Shown: positions 45,833 through 54,569, counted from the first letter of the stretch. The stretch is 64,000 bases of DNA from Anaerovirgula multivorans (GCF_900188145.1 NZ_FZOJ01000005.1:124001-188000); one strand, 5' to 3'. Program-made: numbers and translations. Notes: generated by a model from the letters alone, not told the origin.

Positions 45833-46465
45833 CTACTTTACCGCCATTCCATTTTGCAATACCGTTATCAACTCATCTATCTTGTTCAAAATTTCATCAT
45901 CATGCATATCTGGCATGACAACTCTATCAACCCGTTCAAGCAAGATTTCGAAGATCTCAGCCATCATTTTTACGGAAATATCACTGCGTATTTGTCCTTT
46001 TTGTTGTGCATTCTCGACCATGCGAAGCAAAACATTTTCTGTAACACCTCCAAAAACATTAAAAACTGTTTTTCGAAAACTCAGTTCCTCAGTCAGAAAC
46101 CGACGATAGAGTTCGTTGTATCTTGGTTCTTTACGTGCAAAGCGAATTCCCAGCATGGCTTTTTTCTTTATTGATGTAAAGAAATCGTCTCCCGTATTTG
46201 TGTCGTCGTATTGCTGAAACAGCGCTAGCTTTTCCACAATAAGCCGTTGGAACAAAGATAGATACAAATCTAGTTTGTCATAAAATCGGTAGTAAAAGCT
46301 TCCCTTGTTCAATCCCGCAGTCTTTATAATACTATTCAAAGAAGCTTCACCAAAAGAGTGTTTGGAAAAAACATCCAACGAAGCATCGAAAAGTGCTATA
46401 TTGCTGTTAAGAGGATTTTCAGCTCCTTCCTGTTGCCATTTCATCTTTCCATTAAAATCCGACAT
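45833..46465 (-). CDS. TetR-family transcriptional regulator
   Basis: This 210-aa protein has the TetR DNA-binding domain at about residues 22-66 (ALFDASLDVFSKHSFGEASL, then IIKTAGLNKGSFYYRFYDK). A helical ligand domain follows. It is the last gene of the exporter operon. GGAGG lies in the end of the preceding small gene, and the ATG overlaps that gene's TAA. It likely represses the operon at the paired operators near 49428-49489. Confidence 0.92.
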   Translation of the reverse strand: MSDFNGKMKWQQEGAENPLNSNIALFDASLDVFSKHSFGEASLNSIIKTAGLNKGSFYYRFYDKLDLYLSLFQRLIVEKLALFQQYDDTNTGDDFFTSIKKKAMLGIRFARKEPRYNELYRRFLTEELSFRKTVFNVFGGVTENVLLRMVENAQQKGQIRSDISVKMMAEIFEILLERVDRVVMPDMHDDEILNKIDELITVLQNGMAVK

Positions 46466-46605
46466 TAGTCTTCATCCTCCAACATTTTTTCATGCCTTTC
46501 TTTTTTCTCTTTCTGTTTTTTCATCCAGGCGCCGCCGAGCTTAACCTTTAGAAAAATAAAACCTGCAAGAGCAACAATAAGTATAATCCACCAATACCAT
46601 GCCAT
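46465..46605 (-). CDS. 46-aa single-pass membrane protein
   Basis: On the reverse strand, GGAGGTAATCTT then ATG reads MAWYWWIILIVALAGFIFLK, VKLGGAWMKKQKEKKERHEK and MLEDED. A hydrophobic helix (residues 3-19) is followed by a highly charged cytoplasmic tail. It sits between the second permease and the TetR gene and overlaps the TetR start by one base (TAATG). The position suggests a small accessory subunit of the exporter. No family recognised. Confidence 0.75.
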   Translation of the reverse strand: MAWYWWIILIVALAGFIFLKVKLGGAWMKKQKEKKERHEKMLEDED

Positions 46606-46609
46606 AAGA

Positions 46610-47599
46610 TTACCTCCAAACTTTCATTTTTATTTTTTTCGTAAAGACAATCATCACAGGGATGAGCCATGCAAATCCCGTTACTAAAATCATTAAGAAT
46701 TGGAACGTCGGTTCTTGGTTGGATATCGCCATGTCAATTACAGCATATTGCCAGTACATGGGAAGCATATAATACAAAAAAATCCACTTTTCCGGGACAA
46801 AGACAGCTGATATCCCTGCGATCAAAAATACAGGCATAATAATTTTAAGGACGCCTACAGCAGCAATTTGATTGCCTGCAAATGTAATAATCAAGAAAAT
46901 AATAATACCACTTACAAAAATACTACACAAAGCCAATAAAATAACTTGCGGCAGAGCATCCGCCCGACCCACAATAAATGCACAGGCAGATACCCCAATT
47001 ATACCTAGTAGCTGAGATGGCACTATTTTTGATATAACATATCTACCAAGCGTCATAGGGCTGACAGAAATCGCACGGATAACGCCACTTTCCCGTTCGT
47101 AAACACCACTAAAGCCCAATGAGGCACTACCCAGGAACAAAGCCAACAAAAAGATGCAGGCCATTGAAATAGAATAGGCTAGAGAAGTTTGGGGTTCAAC
47201 TTTTTCAGCCGTATATTGAATAAGCTCGGAGTCAAGAGCAGCGCTCACAAGCTTACGCCTCATCTCGGCAAAACTTTGTCCTTCATTTCCTTCTACTATC
47301 AGTCTAATATCACCATTTTCTACGGTAACACCGGCAATGTTGTCTACTCCAAGTACTCTTTCTTTCATGATTTCAAGGTTATCGACATATTCAATATCAG
47401 CTACGGATTCCAGTTTTGCAACTAAATCCGGAGACATACTTTTATCCACTACCAGAGAGATATTTGATTCATGAATACTACCAAACACAAAAATGAAAAT
47501 CAGAGCAAGCATTGCTGGGGAAATAGTTAAAAAGATTGTAATTCCATCACGAAAAATTAATTTAAATTCCCTTACAATTGTTGTGATAATACTTTTCAT
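46610..47599 (-). CDS. ABC-2 type permease (second subunit)
   Basis: This 329-aa protein has a TM helix near residues 20-40, an extracellular region of about 120 residues, and five to six helices clustered in the C-terminal half, as in YhgE/YadH-like ABC-2 exporters. YERESGVIRAISVSPMTLGRYVISK is the characteristic coupling segment. It follows the first permease by 3 bases. Confidence 0.88.
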   Translation of the reverse strand: MKSIITTIVREFKLIFRDGITIFLTISPAMLALIFIFVFGSIHESNISLVVDKSMSPDLVAKLESVADIEYVDNLEIMKERVLGVDNIAGVTVENGDIRLIVEGNEGQSFAEMRRKLVSAALDSELIQYTAEKVEPQTSLAYSISMACIFLLALFLGSASLGFSGVYERESGVIRAISVSPMTLGRYVISKIVPSQLLGIIGVSACAFIVGRADALPQVILLALCSIFVSGIIIFLIITFAGNQIAAVGVLKIIMPVFLIAGISAVFVPEKWIFLYYMLPMYWQYAVIDMAISNQEPTFQFLMILVTGFAWLIPVMIVFTKKIKMKVWR

Positions 47600-47602
47600 T
47601 CC

Positions 47603-48574
47603 TTATCCCCGCCCTTTCATCAAAAGGTATTTCCCGACCACAAATCGACTAATCAAATATGCCCCAATACACCACCCTGCTATAGTGAACGCTGTGGGTA
47701 GCAGGCTTCTTCCCATTCCAAAAAGGATGTTTTCATAAGCAAAAATCATGGAATAGGTTGGTATCACTCGAAGCCATAACGGCGAGAAAGACGGCTCTGA
47801 ATATGCCACAATAGGCAGCATGTTAACAGATAGCAGTAAAGTCATGGAAAAGAACCAACTGCTCATATCCCTGAAAAAGGTTGTAAATGCAAGTCCAATT
47901 AAAGAGAATATTGCTGCCCCGAAAAAGCTAATCAAAATGAAATGAAGTACAGAAAAATTAAACCCAACAGAAAAAAACGCCATCAGCAGGGCATAAATTA
48001 CAGCGATGATCGAGAAAAGCACCGTTTTCGAAATGAGATACTTGTCAACCCCTATCGGTGCTATCCGCATTGCTCGAATTGTCCCTTCTTCCTTTTCTGA
48101 GAGCATCAATGCCCCGCCTAGGATAAACCCGATAATGAGTGCCTCAAAGCAAATAAAAACTGGTGTCATGCGCTTGTTAAAAGGAATTATTGAGTTGTTT
48201 TCATTTATGCTTTCTATTCCTACATAAGTATCGGAAGAACTATAAAGCATGGTCAGCATTGCAAGGACAGTCTTTTCGGAAAGACCCGGATTCAGAACTG
48301 TCATAGTGCCATCATCGTTTCCAAGCAGGCCAATTCCTCCCATCTCCTTTACCGCTATCCTAAGTTCCTCTTCGCTATTCACTACTGTAACCTGTTCGGC
48401 AGTATGGTCTGTATGATAGGAGAAAATATGATGCCCTTCTTCTGAGATATTTTCAGGAAGTGCAAAATTAATTACCGAAATAATCAGCACTAGCGTCGCG
48501 GTAATTATCCAAAAAAGAGCATTTGTCAATAGACGCTTGAAATCCTGAATACCTAGCGCAAATATGCCATTCAT
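47603..48574 (-). CDS. ABC-2 type permease (first subunit)
   Basis: This 323-aa protein has the same layout: an N-terminal helix (ALFWIITATLVLIISVINFA), an extracellular loop, and a C-terminal helix bundle. LMLSEKEEGTIRAMRIAPIG is the coupling segment, with VDKYLISKT next. Its ATG overlaps the ATPase stop by 4 bases. It would form a heterodimeric exporter with the next gene product. Confidence 0.88.
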   Translation of the reverse strand: MNGIFALGIQDFKRLLTNALFWIITATLVLIISVINFALPENISEEGHHIFSYHTDHTAEQVTVVNSEEELRIAVKEMGGIGLLGNDDGTMTVLNPGLSEKTVLAMLTMLYSSSDTYVGIESINENNSIIPFNKRMTPVFICFEALIIGFILGGALMLSEKEEGTIRAMRIAPIGVDKYLISKTVLFSIIAVIYALLMAFFSVGFNFSVLHFILISFFGAAIFSLIGLAFTTFFRDMSSWFFSMTLLLSVNMLPIVAYSEPSFSPLWLRVIPTYSMIFAYENILFGMGRSLLPTAFTIAGWCIGAYLISRFVVGKYLLMKGRG

Positions 48575-49419
48575 GACTTTAGCTCCTTCCCGCTAACGCG
48601 CATAAATATTTCTTCCAACGTGGCTTCCTGAGAATGTATTTTAATAGGATTTATGCCTGTAAGAAATTCAGCAAGCGCGGTCTTATCACTCATTTCAAAT
48701 GATTTGGATAGTTCTTTACCTGAATCATTATAAGATACATTTACAATTCGTTTTCCATGTTGGAGTTTCAGAGCTTCGGGTGAATCCATTGCTGCAATTT
48801 TCCCATTATACAAAAATGCCACAGTATCACAAAGTGAGTCGGCCAATTCCATGTTATGAGTCGTCAAAAACACAGCTGCTCCGCTGTTCCTTTGCTCTCG
48901 AATCAGCTCGCGAATACTAGCCGCCGTAGATGGATCAAGCCCACTTGTAGGCTCGTCAAGAAATAAATATTTCGGATTATTGATCAGCGCCCTTGCAAGC
49001 GTGAGCCTTTGCCGCATCCCTTTCGAATACTCCGACGCTTTTTTATGTGCTGATTCTCTTAGACCCACTCTGTCCAGCAGTTCAATAGGGTCATGCGTTG
49101 GCACTGAAAAGAGAGCTGCAAAATACTTAAGGTTTTCATATCCCGTGAGTTTTGCATAAACATTTGGGTGTTCAAACGACACACCAATTTGATTGAAAAA
49201 CTTGGTTTGCAAAGCCTTAACGGATTGACCATCATAGAGAACTTCGCCCTGCTGTAAAGGTAGAAGCCCTGTCATAATATTCTGCACAGTAGATTTTCCT
49301 GCGCCGGAGGGCCCGAGAAATCCGAAAATTTTTCCGCTCTCGATAGTAAAAGAAATATCGGACACAGCATAATGGCCTTTTCCTCCATAGTCGTGGTATA
49401 CACTATTAATAGTAATCAT
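48571..49419 (-). CDS. ABC transporter ATP-binding protein
   Basis: This 282-aa ATPase has Walker A GPSGAGKS, signature YSKGMRQRLTLARAL, Walker B YLFLDEPTSGLDP and H-loop TTHNMEL. It is first gene of the TetR-controlled exporter operon; GAGGAGG precedes the ATG. The substrate is unknown, but the architecture suits drug or lipid export. Confidence 0.92.
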   Translation of the reverse strand: MITINSVYHDYGGKGHYAVSDISFTIESGKIFGFLGPSGAGKSTVQNIMTGLLPLQQGEVLYDGQSVKALQTKFFNQIGVSFEHPNVYAKLTGYENLKYFAALFSVPTHDPIELLDRVGLRESAHKKASEYSKGMRQRLTLARALINNPKYLFLDEPTSGLDPSTAASIRELIREQRNSGAAVFLTTHNMELADSLCDTVAFLYNGKIAAMDSPEALKLQHGKRIVNVSYNDSGKELSKSFEMSDKTALAEFLTGINPIKIHSQEATLEEIFMRVSGKELKS

Positions 49420-49427
49420 TTTAAAAC

Positions 49428-49489
49428 CTCCTCTTGACCAGTCGGTCTAACTTCAGTATAACCCAATTAGACCGACTGGTCAAGAGGAG
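49428..49489 (-). promoter_or_regulatory. Promoter flanked by paired TetR operators
   Basis: A perfect 23-bp inverted repeat (49428-49450 and 49467-49489) has arms CTCCTCTTGACCAGTCGGTC(TAA). Each arm contains the smaller palindrome GACCAGTCGGTC typical of TetR-type operators. On the reverse strand the upstream arm supplies -35 TTGACC (49483-49478) and the 16-base spacer supplies -10 TATACT (49460-49455), 17 bases apart. The downstream arm also contains the ribosome binding site of the ATPase gene. Confidence 0.85.
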
Positions 49490-49582
49490 TTCGGTATTTC
49501 TTCACGGCAAAAGCATGAATACATTTTATTCCAAAATCCTCAAAAGAGAATTTTTTAAAAATGCCATTGCAGCATTTGAAAA

Positions 49583-50432
49583 GGACAAGGGGACAGGGAC
49601 TTGTCTCGCAGAAAAAAATATGATACAATCTTGTTGAGGTGGTAGAATATGCCAAGACAAGCACGGAAAAAGAGTAAAACAGGAATTTATCATATAATAG
49701 CAAGAGGAAATAACCGTCAAAACATATTTGAAGATGACGAGGACTGTATCAAATTCATTGAAATAATACAGCAAAGCAAAGAAAAAAGTGGAATTGAGCT
49801 TTATGGATATTGCTTAATGGGAAATCATGTACACTTATTATTACGTGAAGGTATGGAATCATTATCTCTGACAATGCAAAGAATATGTTCTAGTTTTGTA
49901 TATTGGTATAACTGGAAATATGACCGTTTTGGACATTTGTTTCAGGAACGGTACAAAAGTGAAGTTGTAGAAAACGAGGTGTACTTGATAACAGTATTAA
50001 GATATATCCATCAGAATCCGATTAAGGCAGGAATAACAAATTCAGTAGCAGGATATAGATGGAGTAGCTATCATGAATATATACATAAGCAGAATATTAT
50101 AGATACAGAATTAATATTAGAATTATTTGCCACAGAAAAACAAATAGCAAAGAAAGAATTTGAAAAATACATGAATGAGAAGAACAAAGATGAATGTTTA
50201 GAATATGAAGAAAGACATAGGATCACCGATAAAGAGATAATTAAACTAATTGAAGAGGAATATGGAGTAAAAAAAGGTTTGTTTCATTTATTGGGAAGAC
50301 AAGAAAAGGAAATGATACTGAAAAATTTAAAGGAAATAAACGGTATTACAATAAGACAACTAGCGAGAATAACAGGGGTAAGTAAGTATATGGTTGAAAA
50401 AGCATAGCAGACAAGTCCTTGTCCCCTTGTCT
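49583..50432 (+). mobile_element. RAYT (REP-associated Y1 transposase) element
   Basis: Imperfect terminal inverted repeats bound the element: left GGACAAGGGGACAGGGACTT (49583 on) and right, read in reverse, AGACAAGGGGACAAGGACTT (50432 on), differing at about two of 24 positions. Each end can fold on itself, as REP-like palindromes do. The transposase gene between them is intact. Confidence 0.8.
49649..50407 (+). CDS. REP-associated tyrosine transposase (Y1/IS200-like)
   Basis: This 252-aa protein has the N-terminal GIYHIIARGNNRQNIF, the metal-binding HuH motif in GNHVHLLL, the RYKSEVVEN segment, and catalytic Tyr region YLITVLRYIHQNPIKAG. A C-terminal helical HTH (ITIRQLARITGVSKYMVEK) is present. 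Such single-strand nucleases mobilise short palindromic repeats. A GTTGAGGTGG site precedes the ATG. Confidence 0.9.
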   Translation: MPRQARKKSKTGIYHIIARGNNRQNIFEDDEDCIKFIEIIQQSKEKSGIELYGYCLMGNHVHLLLREGMESLSLTMQRICSSFVYWYNWKYDRFGHLFQERYKSEVVENEVYLITVLRYIHQNPIKAGITNSVAGYRWSSYHEYIHKQNIIDTELILELFATEKQIAKKEFEKYMNEKNKDECLEYEERHRITDKEIIKLIEEEYGVKKGLFHLLGRQEKEMILKNLKEINGITIRQLARITGVSKYMVEKA

Positions 50433-50513
50433 AGACTATATGAAGTTAAATTAATAAAAAGTTTTTGAACAACCTCTGTAAAAGCCAAGGGGATGTTTTG
50501 TTTGTCATCAGGA

Positions 50514-50618
50514 CTACTCGCTTTTTTCTAACATCCCTCTTCCTATTTTTAGTACCCTTGCTAACTGTCTATTACTTGCTTTTGTTGCCTTTTCTATACT
50601 TTTAAGTATGTCTTCTCT
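50514..50618 (-). pseudogene. C-terminal fragment of a second RAYT transposase
   Basis: The reverse strand reads EDILKSIEKATKASNRQLAR, then VLKIGRGMLEKSE and a stop (50516-50514). This aligns with the end of the neighbouring RAYT protein (EMILKNLKEINGITIRQLAR, VSKYMVEKA). The rest of that gene is lost. The sequence just beyond it (50481-50504, AAAGCCAAGGGGATGTTTTG) recurs at 56906-56929. Confidence 0.65.
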
Positions 50619-50840
50619 AGTATCCTAGATCTAAAGTATTCAATATAGATATTTTTACTAATATAGACATTCTTCTATCTATTTTTATCACCTTTTTTAT
50701 CCTATCCTATTCTATAAATCCATGGCAACCAAAACGTCCCCTTGACCTGGCAGTTGTTGAAATGGCTAAAAAATAGTAAAATATTTAAAATACAAGAGAA
50801 ATTCTGCTTAACTGCGGAATTTTTTTGCTCAAAATCTATA

Positions 50841-50917
50841 TTGACTTTCAATAAATATACCCATATAATGTATCTATAAAACATATATCGTTTCGATATA
50901 TGTTTTATAGATACATT
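50841..50917 (+). promoter_or_regulatory. padR promoter with perfect 24-bp palindrome
   Basis: TTGACT (50841-50846), 17 bases, TATAAT (50864-50869). From 50867 a perfect inverted repeat runs: arms 50867-50890 and 50894-50917 around TTT, containing AAAACATATATCG and its complement. It overlaps the -10 and the transcription start, so it is probably the operator for the PadR protein encoded next (autoregulation). Confidence 0.8.
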
Positions 50918-50944
50918 AAATATGCAATACAAAGGATGATAAAC

Positions 50945-51457
50945 ATGATAAAGTTTGCTATTTTAGGTTTCTTAATGTACAAAGAATTAACTGGATATGA
51001 TATTAAGCAATTTATGATTCAAAGCACCTCCAATTTTATGAATGCAAGCTTTGGAAGCATTTACCCAGCATTGGACAAATTAGAAAAGGATGGGTTGATA
51101 AGCTCAACAAAGGTGGTTGAAAAAGGAAAATATAAAAAGGTATATGAAATAAATGAAAGGGGAAGGGAAGTATTTATTTCATGGTTAGAAGAACCTATAG
51201 ACTTTATGAAATCCTATGAGGATATTCTTGCTAAAATATTTTTCTATGGGAATCTACCGAAGGAAAAGGCTTCGGAGCTTATTGAACAGCTAATTGTGGA
51301 CATTAATCAAAAAATAGAAAATCTAGAAAAGCTTGAGTCAGTGGTTAAGTGTAAAACAGGATATTATGAAATATCAACACTATATTTTGGGATAGACCAT
51401 TTGAAATTTATGGCTGATTGGTATGGGAAATTCTTATATGATTTAAATAATAGGTAA
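50945..51457 (+). CDS. PadR-family transcriptional regulator
   Basis: ATG 50945 (170 aa) has AAAGGATG upstream; the earlier start at 50900 lies in the operator. The winged helix KFAILGFLMYKELTGYDIKQ, then SFGSIYPALDKLEKDGLI, is followed by a Vir_act_alpha-type helical C-terminus (DILAKIFFYGNLPKEKASEL). It precedes two flavoprotein genes in one operon and probably senses the compound they reduce. Confidence 0.9.
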   Translation: MIKFAILGFLMYKELTGYDIKQFMIQSTSNFMNASFGSIYPALDKLEKDGLISSTKVVEKGKYKKVYEINERGREVFISWLEEPIDFMKSYEDILAKIFFYGNLPKEKASELIEQLIVDINQKIENLEKLESVVKCKTGYYEISTLYFGIDHLKFMADWYGKFLYDLNNR

Positions 51458-51474
51458 AGGGAGGTAGTTTAAAA

Positions 51475-52047
51475 ATGAACGCATTAGTACTTAACGGTGC
51501 CTTAAAGGATGACAGAAGTATAGAAACAGTCAATAGGTTAATTGAAAAAATGCTGATTGAAAAGGGTTATGAAGTGGAATCCATTTTGTTACATGAAAAG
51601 AAAATAGGCGAATGCTTAGGTTGCTTTGGTTGTTGGATAAAGACTCCGGGAATTTGCGTGATAGATGATTATGGGAGGACTCTTACAGAAAATATCATTA
51701 ATAGTGATGTTGTCATCTATCTTACATCGGTTGTTTTTGGAGGGTATTCTTCTGAGCTTAAAAAGGCTATAGATAGGGTAATCCCTTTACTTCTTCCCTT
51801 TTTCAAAAAAGTAAATGGGGAAGTGCACCATAAGGAGCGATATAAAAGGTACCCGAAGGTTATTGTACTGGGGATAATGGAAGATGAAGATTATGATATG
51901 AAAGAAACATTTAATAGTTTAATTAAGAGAAATTCTTTAAATTGGTATAATTCCTTTAGTGGAGGAACAGTGCAAAATAATTTAGAAGAAGATATGAAAT
52001 ACCAGATTGAAGATAAATTGAGAGCTATGGAGGTGAGTGTATGTTAA
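51475..52047 (+). CDS. Flavodoxin-like NAD(P)H-dependent reductase
   Basis: This 190-aa protein begins MNALVLNGALKDDRSIETVN, the FMN phosphate loop of NADPH:FMN reductases. CLGCFGCWIKTPGICVIDDYG follows, resembling iron-sulfur flavoprotein types with the compact Cys motif CxxCxxC but without the full cluster set. It overlaps the next gene by 7 bases. GGGAGG precedes the ATG. Substrate unknown. Confidence 0.8.
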   Translation: MNALVLNGALKDDRSIETVNRLIEKMLIEKGYEVESILLHEKKIGECLGCFGCWIKTPGICVIDDYGRTLTENIINSDVVIYLTSVVFGGYSSELKKAIDRVIPLLLPFFKKVNGEVHHKERYKRYPKVIVLGIMEDEDYDMKETFNSLIKRNSLNWYNSFSGGTVQNNLEEDMKYQIEDKLRAMEVSVC

Positions 52048-52721
52048 TTCAAAAAAAGGCTTTGCTATTGATTGGGAGTCCGAAAATCAAAAAAAGTACC
52101 TCTGAGGCATTAGGGAATTACGTACTAGATGGGCTAAATAAAAAGGGATATGTATGTGAGAAGCTTCATATTCTTTCTATGCTAAAGAAGGATGCTCGAG
52201 AACTCATTAATAGAGTAAAGGATACTGATATACTGATCATCTCTTTTCCCTTATATGTTGATAGCCTGCCATCACCATTAATTAAAGCTTTGGAGCTTAT
52301 GGCAGATAATAGAAAGGAAAAGAGACCTGAGAAAGAGCAAAGTCTAATGGTTATTGTAAATTGTGGGTTTCCAGAAGCATTCCAAAACGATACTGCCCTT
52401 AGAATATGCAAAAGCTTTGCAAATAAGACTGGTTTTAAATGGCTTGGAGGTCTTGCAATGGGATCCGGTTCTGCAATAGATGGTAGACCTATTGAACAAT
52501 TAGGAGGTATGACTAGGAACATAGTAAAAGCTCTAAATAATGCTACAGAAGCAATAGTTAATAATGAGAATGTTCCTACTGAAGCTATTAATTTGATGGC
52601 AGCTAAATTAATACCTAGATGGTTATACATATTCTTTGGCAATATAGGTTGGAAAAACCAAGCGAAAAAACATAATGTTGATAAGATACTATATTCAAAG
52701 CCATTATTCAAAAATAATTAA
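52041..52721 (+). CDS. Flavodoxin-family NAD(P)H oxidoreductase
   Basis: This 226-aa protein starts ALLLIGSPKIKKSTSEALG, an FMN-binding loop, then DTDILIISFPLYVDSLPSPLIKALE, typical of NAD(P)H-dependent flavodoxin-fold oxidoreductases. A hydrophobic, basic C-terminal region (LIPRWLYIFFGNIGWKNQAK) may touch the membrane. It is third gene of the PadR operon. Confidence 0.78.
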   Translation: MLIQKKALLLIGSPKIKKSTSEALGNYVLDGLNKKGYVCEKLHILSMLKKDARELINRVKDTDILIISFPLYVDSLPSPLIKALELMADNRKEKRPEKEQSLMVIVNCGFPEAFQNDTALRICKSFANKTGFKWLGGLAMGSGSAIDGRPIEQLGGMTRNIVKALNNATEAIVNNENVPTEAINLMAAKLIPRWLYIFFGNIGWKNQAKKHNVDKILYSKPLFKNN

Positions 52722-52792
52722 TTTATTAAGCTCTTAGCTGCCACCTTCTAACTATGATTATCATGCCTCTGATTTATGTTGCTTTTTTTTAT

Positions 52793-54181
52793 TCATTTAA
52801 TCAAGTTGCCTTTTAGATCAATAATAATCCGTCCATCATCGTATTGAATAAAGCGGTTAAGATTTACCGCCACAGTTCCAGTTGTATCCCTCACCAATGC
52901 ACCTGTACGGAATACCGAAAGCAAAAGTCCAATAAGGAACATATTTGTAACAAGAATCTTTCCCCCGTAAGAGATAAGGGGTAACGATAGCGGAGAAAAA
53001 AGTAAAAAACCTAAATTTGAAGCAATATATACGATGCATTGCACTGCAAATGTTGAAACAATTGCAAGAGAAGTTAAAAAACCAAGTACACTTTTTTGCT
53101 TCATGCAAAGAATAATCGCACGAATAATAAAGGCTGCAAATAATGCAATGGTGACAATAAGCACAATCCATCCGAGCCTGTAAATCAAATAGGTCAGAAG
53201 AAAATCGGTATTGATTTCAGGTAAAATATGAAAAGCCTCATAAGGCATATAACCATTTATTGGGAATCCCTCGCCGATAAACTGTGAATTGGACAAGAGT
53301 CGTCGTATGATAGTTCCCATATATCCAGCCCCTGTGGGGTCAAGGGATGGATTAAATATGGCTTGAATTCTCTTAGCTTTATACCCTTCGCCCATAATTA
53401 TGAAAAACGGTGTAGTTAAAACTGCGGCAGTGGGGATATATAGGATAAGTATTCCCAATCGTTTTCTTATGTTAAACCAACCTTTTAAAACTGCCCCGGT
53501 CAGAATAGCAAGGCAGGAAACACAAAGCAAAAAAAGAACTGTTGCACTGGGTACATAGTAGGATAGGACGGCCGGAATAATAAAAACTGCCCCGCAAAGA
53601 ATAAGCCCGCCATATCCTTTATTTCTCATGCTGTAAACAAATCCTGCAAAAGCTGTTGGAAACAGCAGTAGCGGATAAATCATAGATGGTGATCTACCAT
53701 TTACTGTCCCTGTAAAAAAAAGACAAGCTATCGTTATTACACAAAGCGCAAAAAATGCAAGCTTGGGATATTTTCCAACAATTGTAAAATCAAAAAAATA
53801 GGCTGCCAACATCACGGGAATTGCAATACCTGACGATACAAGCTGTCTTTCAAATCTCCATGCTCCGCCAAGTGTGGAATGTATAAAAAATTGAATTGCA
53901 AGTCCCAAAAGAAGCATAGCAACTGTCAGTGCTAACAGAGACCAATCTGGTTTGGGTTTGTGGACGCGGTTGAGCTTCTCCCCTACAACGACAGGATCCC
54001 CCATCTCGGCTATTGCCTTATCAGTTGCCGTTTCTTCATCAAATCCATCGTTTAAAAAGGCGTTCTTTTGGTCGGTTATGTGGTTTTGAATTTCATCTAA
54101 AACAATAGGCTGTGCCTTTTTCCAACGTACCTGTTGACGTACAGTATCTAAATACTCTGTAATTTTGTCAAGCTGTTGCAT
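52793..54181 (-). CDS. HAAS-domain SEDS (FtsW/RodA/SpoVE-like) membrane protein
   Basis: This 462-aa protein joins two parts. Residues 1-75 form a helical HAAS/permease-prefix domain (ITEYLDTVRQQVRWKKAQP...GFDEETATDKAIAEMGDPVVVG). The rest is a polytopic SEDS protein of about ten helices with FNPSLDPTGAGYM, FIGEGFPINGYMP and LPEINTDFLLTYLIYRLGW. The Asp in the DPTGAGY loop corresponds to the residue needed for peptidoglycan polymerisation in RodA. A soluble C-terminal tail follows. It overlaps the PadR gene by 14 bases, so both are cotranscribed. No partner PBP gene adjoins it. Confidence 0.88.
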   Translation of the reverse strand: MQQLDKITEYLDTVRQQVRWKKAQPIVLDEIQNHITDQKNAFLNDGFDEETATDKAIAEMGDPVVVGEKLNRVHKPKPDWSLLALTVAMLLLGLAIQFFIHSTLGGAWRFERQLVSSGIAIPVMLAAYFFDFTIVGKYPKLAFFALCVITIACLFFTGTVNGRSPSMIYPLLLFPTAFAGFVYSMRNKGYGGLILCGAVFIIPAVLSYYVPSATVLFLLCVSCLAILTGAVLKGWFNIRKRLGILILYIPTAAVLTTPFFIIMGEGYKAKRIQAIFNPSLDPTGAGYMGTIIRRLLSNSQFIGEGFPINGYMPYEAFHILPEINTDFLLTYLIYRLGWIVLIVTIALFAAFIIRAIILCMKQKSVLGFLTSLAIVSTFAVQCIVYIASNLGFLLFSPLSLPLISYGGKILVTNMFLIGLLLSVFRTGALVRDTTGTVAVNLNRFIQYDDGRIIIDLKGNLIK

Positions 54182-54512
54182 AATTTGTCCCCCCTAAAAC
54201 ATCATTTACAGCAGATGTATAAGCTTTCCATTCTTTTTTCTTCTCATGTAAATACTTGTGACCGTTTTTAGTGATGCTATAGTACTTTCGTACCCTTGTG
54301 TTATCGGCAGTCTCATCGTAAGAAGTGACCAGCTCTTTTTGCTCTAACGCGTGGAGCAGCGGATACAATGTTCCTGCTTTTAACTCAAAAACATTTTTTG
54401 ATTTTCTGTTAAGCTCTTCAATCATCTGATAGCCATACATATCCGCTTCTTCAAGCAGTTTTAGTATTAGCATGGTAGTGCTTCCCGTATAAAGGCTTTT
54501 ATCAATTGCCAT
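54168..54512 (-). CDS. PadR-family transcriptional regulator (HAAS partner)
   Basis: ATG 54512 is preferred (114 aa, MAIDKSLYTGSTTMLILKLL) since GGAGG is 7 bases away; the earlier ATG at 54518 is too close to it. YGYQMIEELNRKSKNVFELK and GTLYPLLHALEQKELV give the PadR winged helix. PadR proteins of this short type typically pair with HAAS-domain membrane proteins, as here. Confidence 0.9.
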   Translation of the reverse strand: MAIDKSLYTGSTTMLILKLLEEADMYGYQMIEELNRKSKNVFELKAGTLYPLLHALEQKELVTSYDETADNTRVRKYYSITKNGHKYLHEKKKEWKAYTSAVNDVLGGTNYATA

Positions 54513-54524
54513 ATTCATACCTCC

Positions 54525-54545
54525 ATATATAGATTATCTATATAT
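54525..54545. promoter_or_regulatory. PadR operator palindrome
   Basis: A perfect 21-bp palindrome (ATATATAGAT T ATCTATATAT) lies 12 bases upstream of the padR start. A weaker relative ATATATCGACGATCTATAT follows at about 54551-54569. The pair likely binds the PadR protein. Confidence 0.65.
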
Positions 54546-54569
54546 AAATATATATCGACGATCTATATA

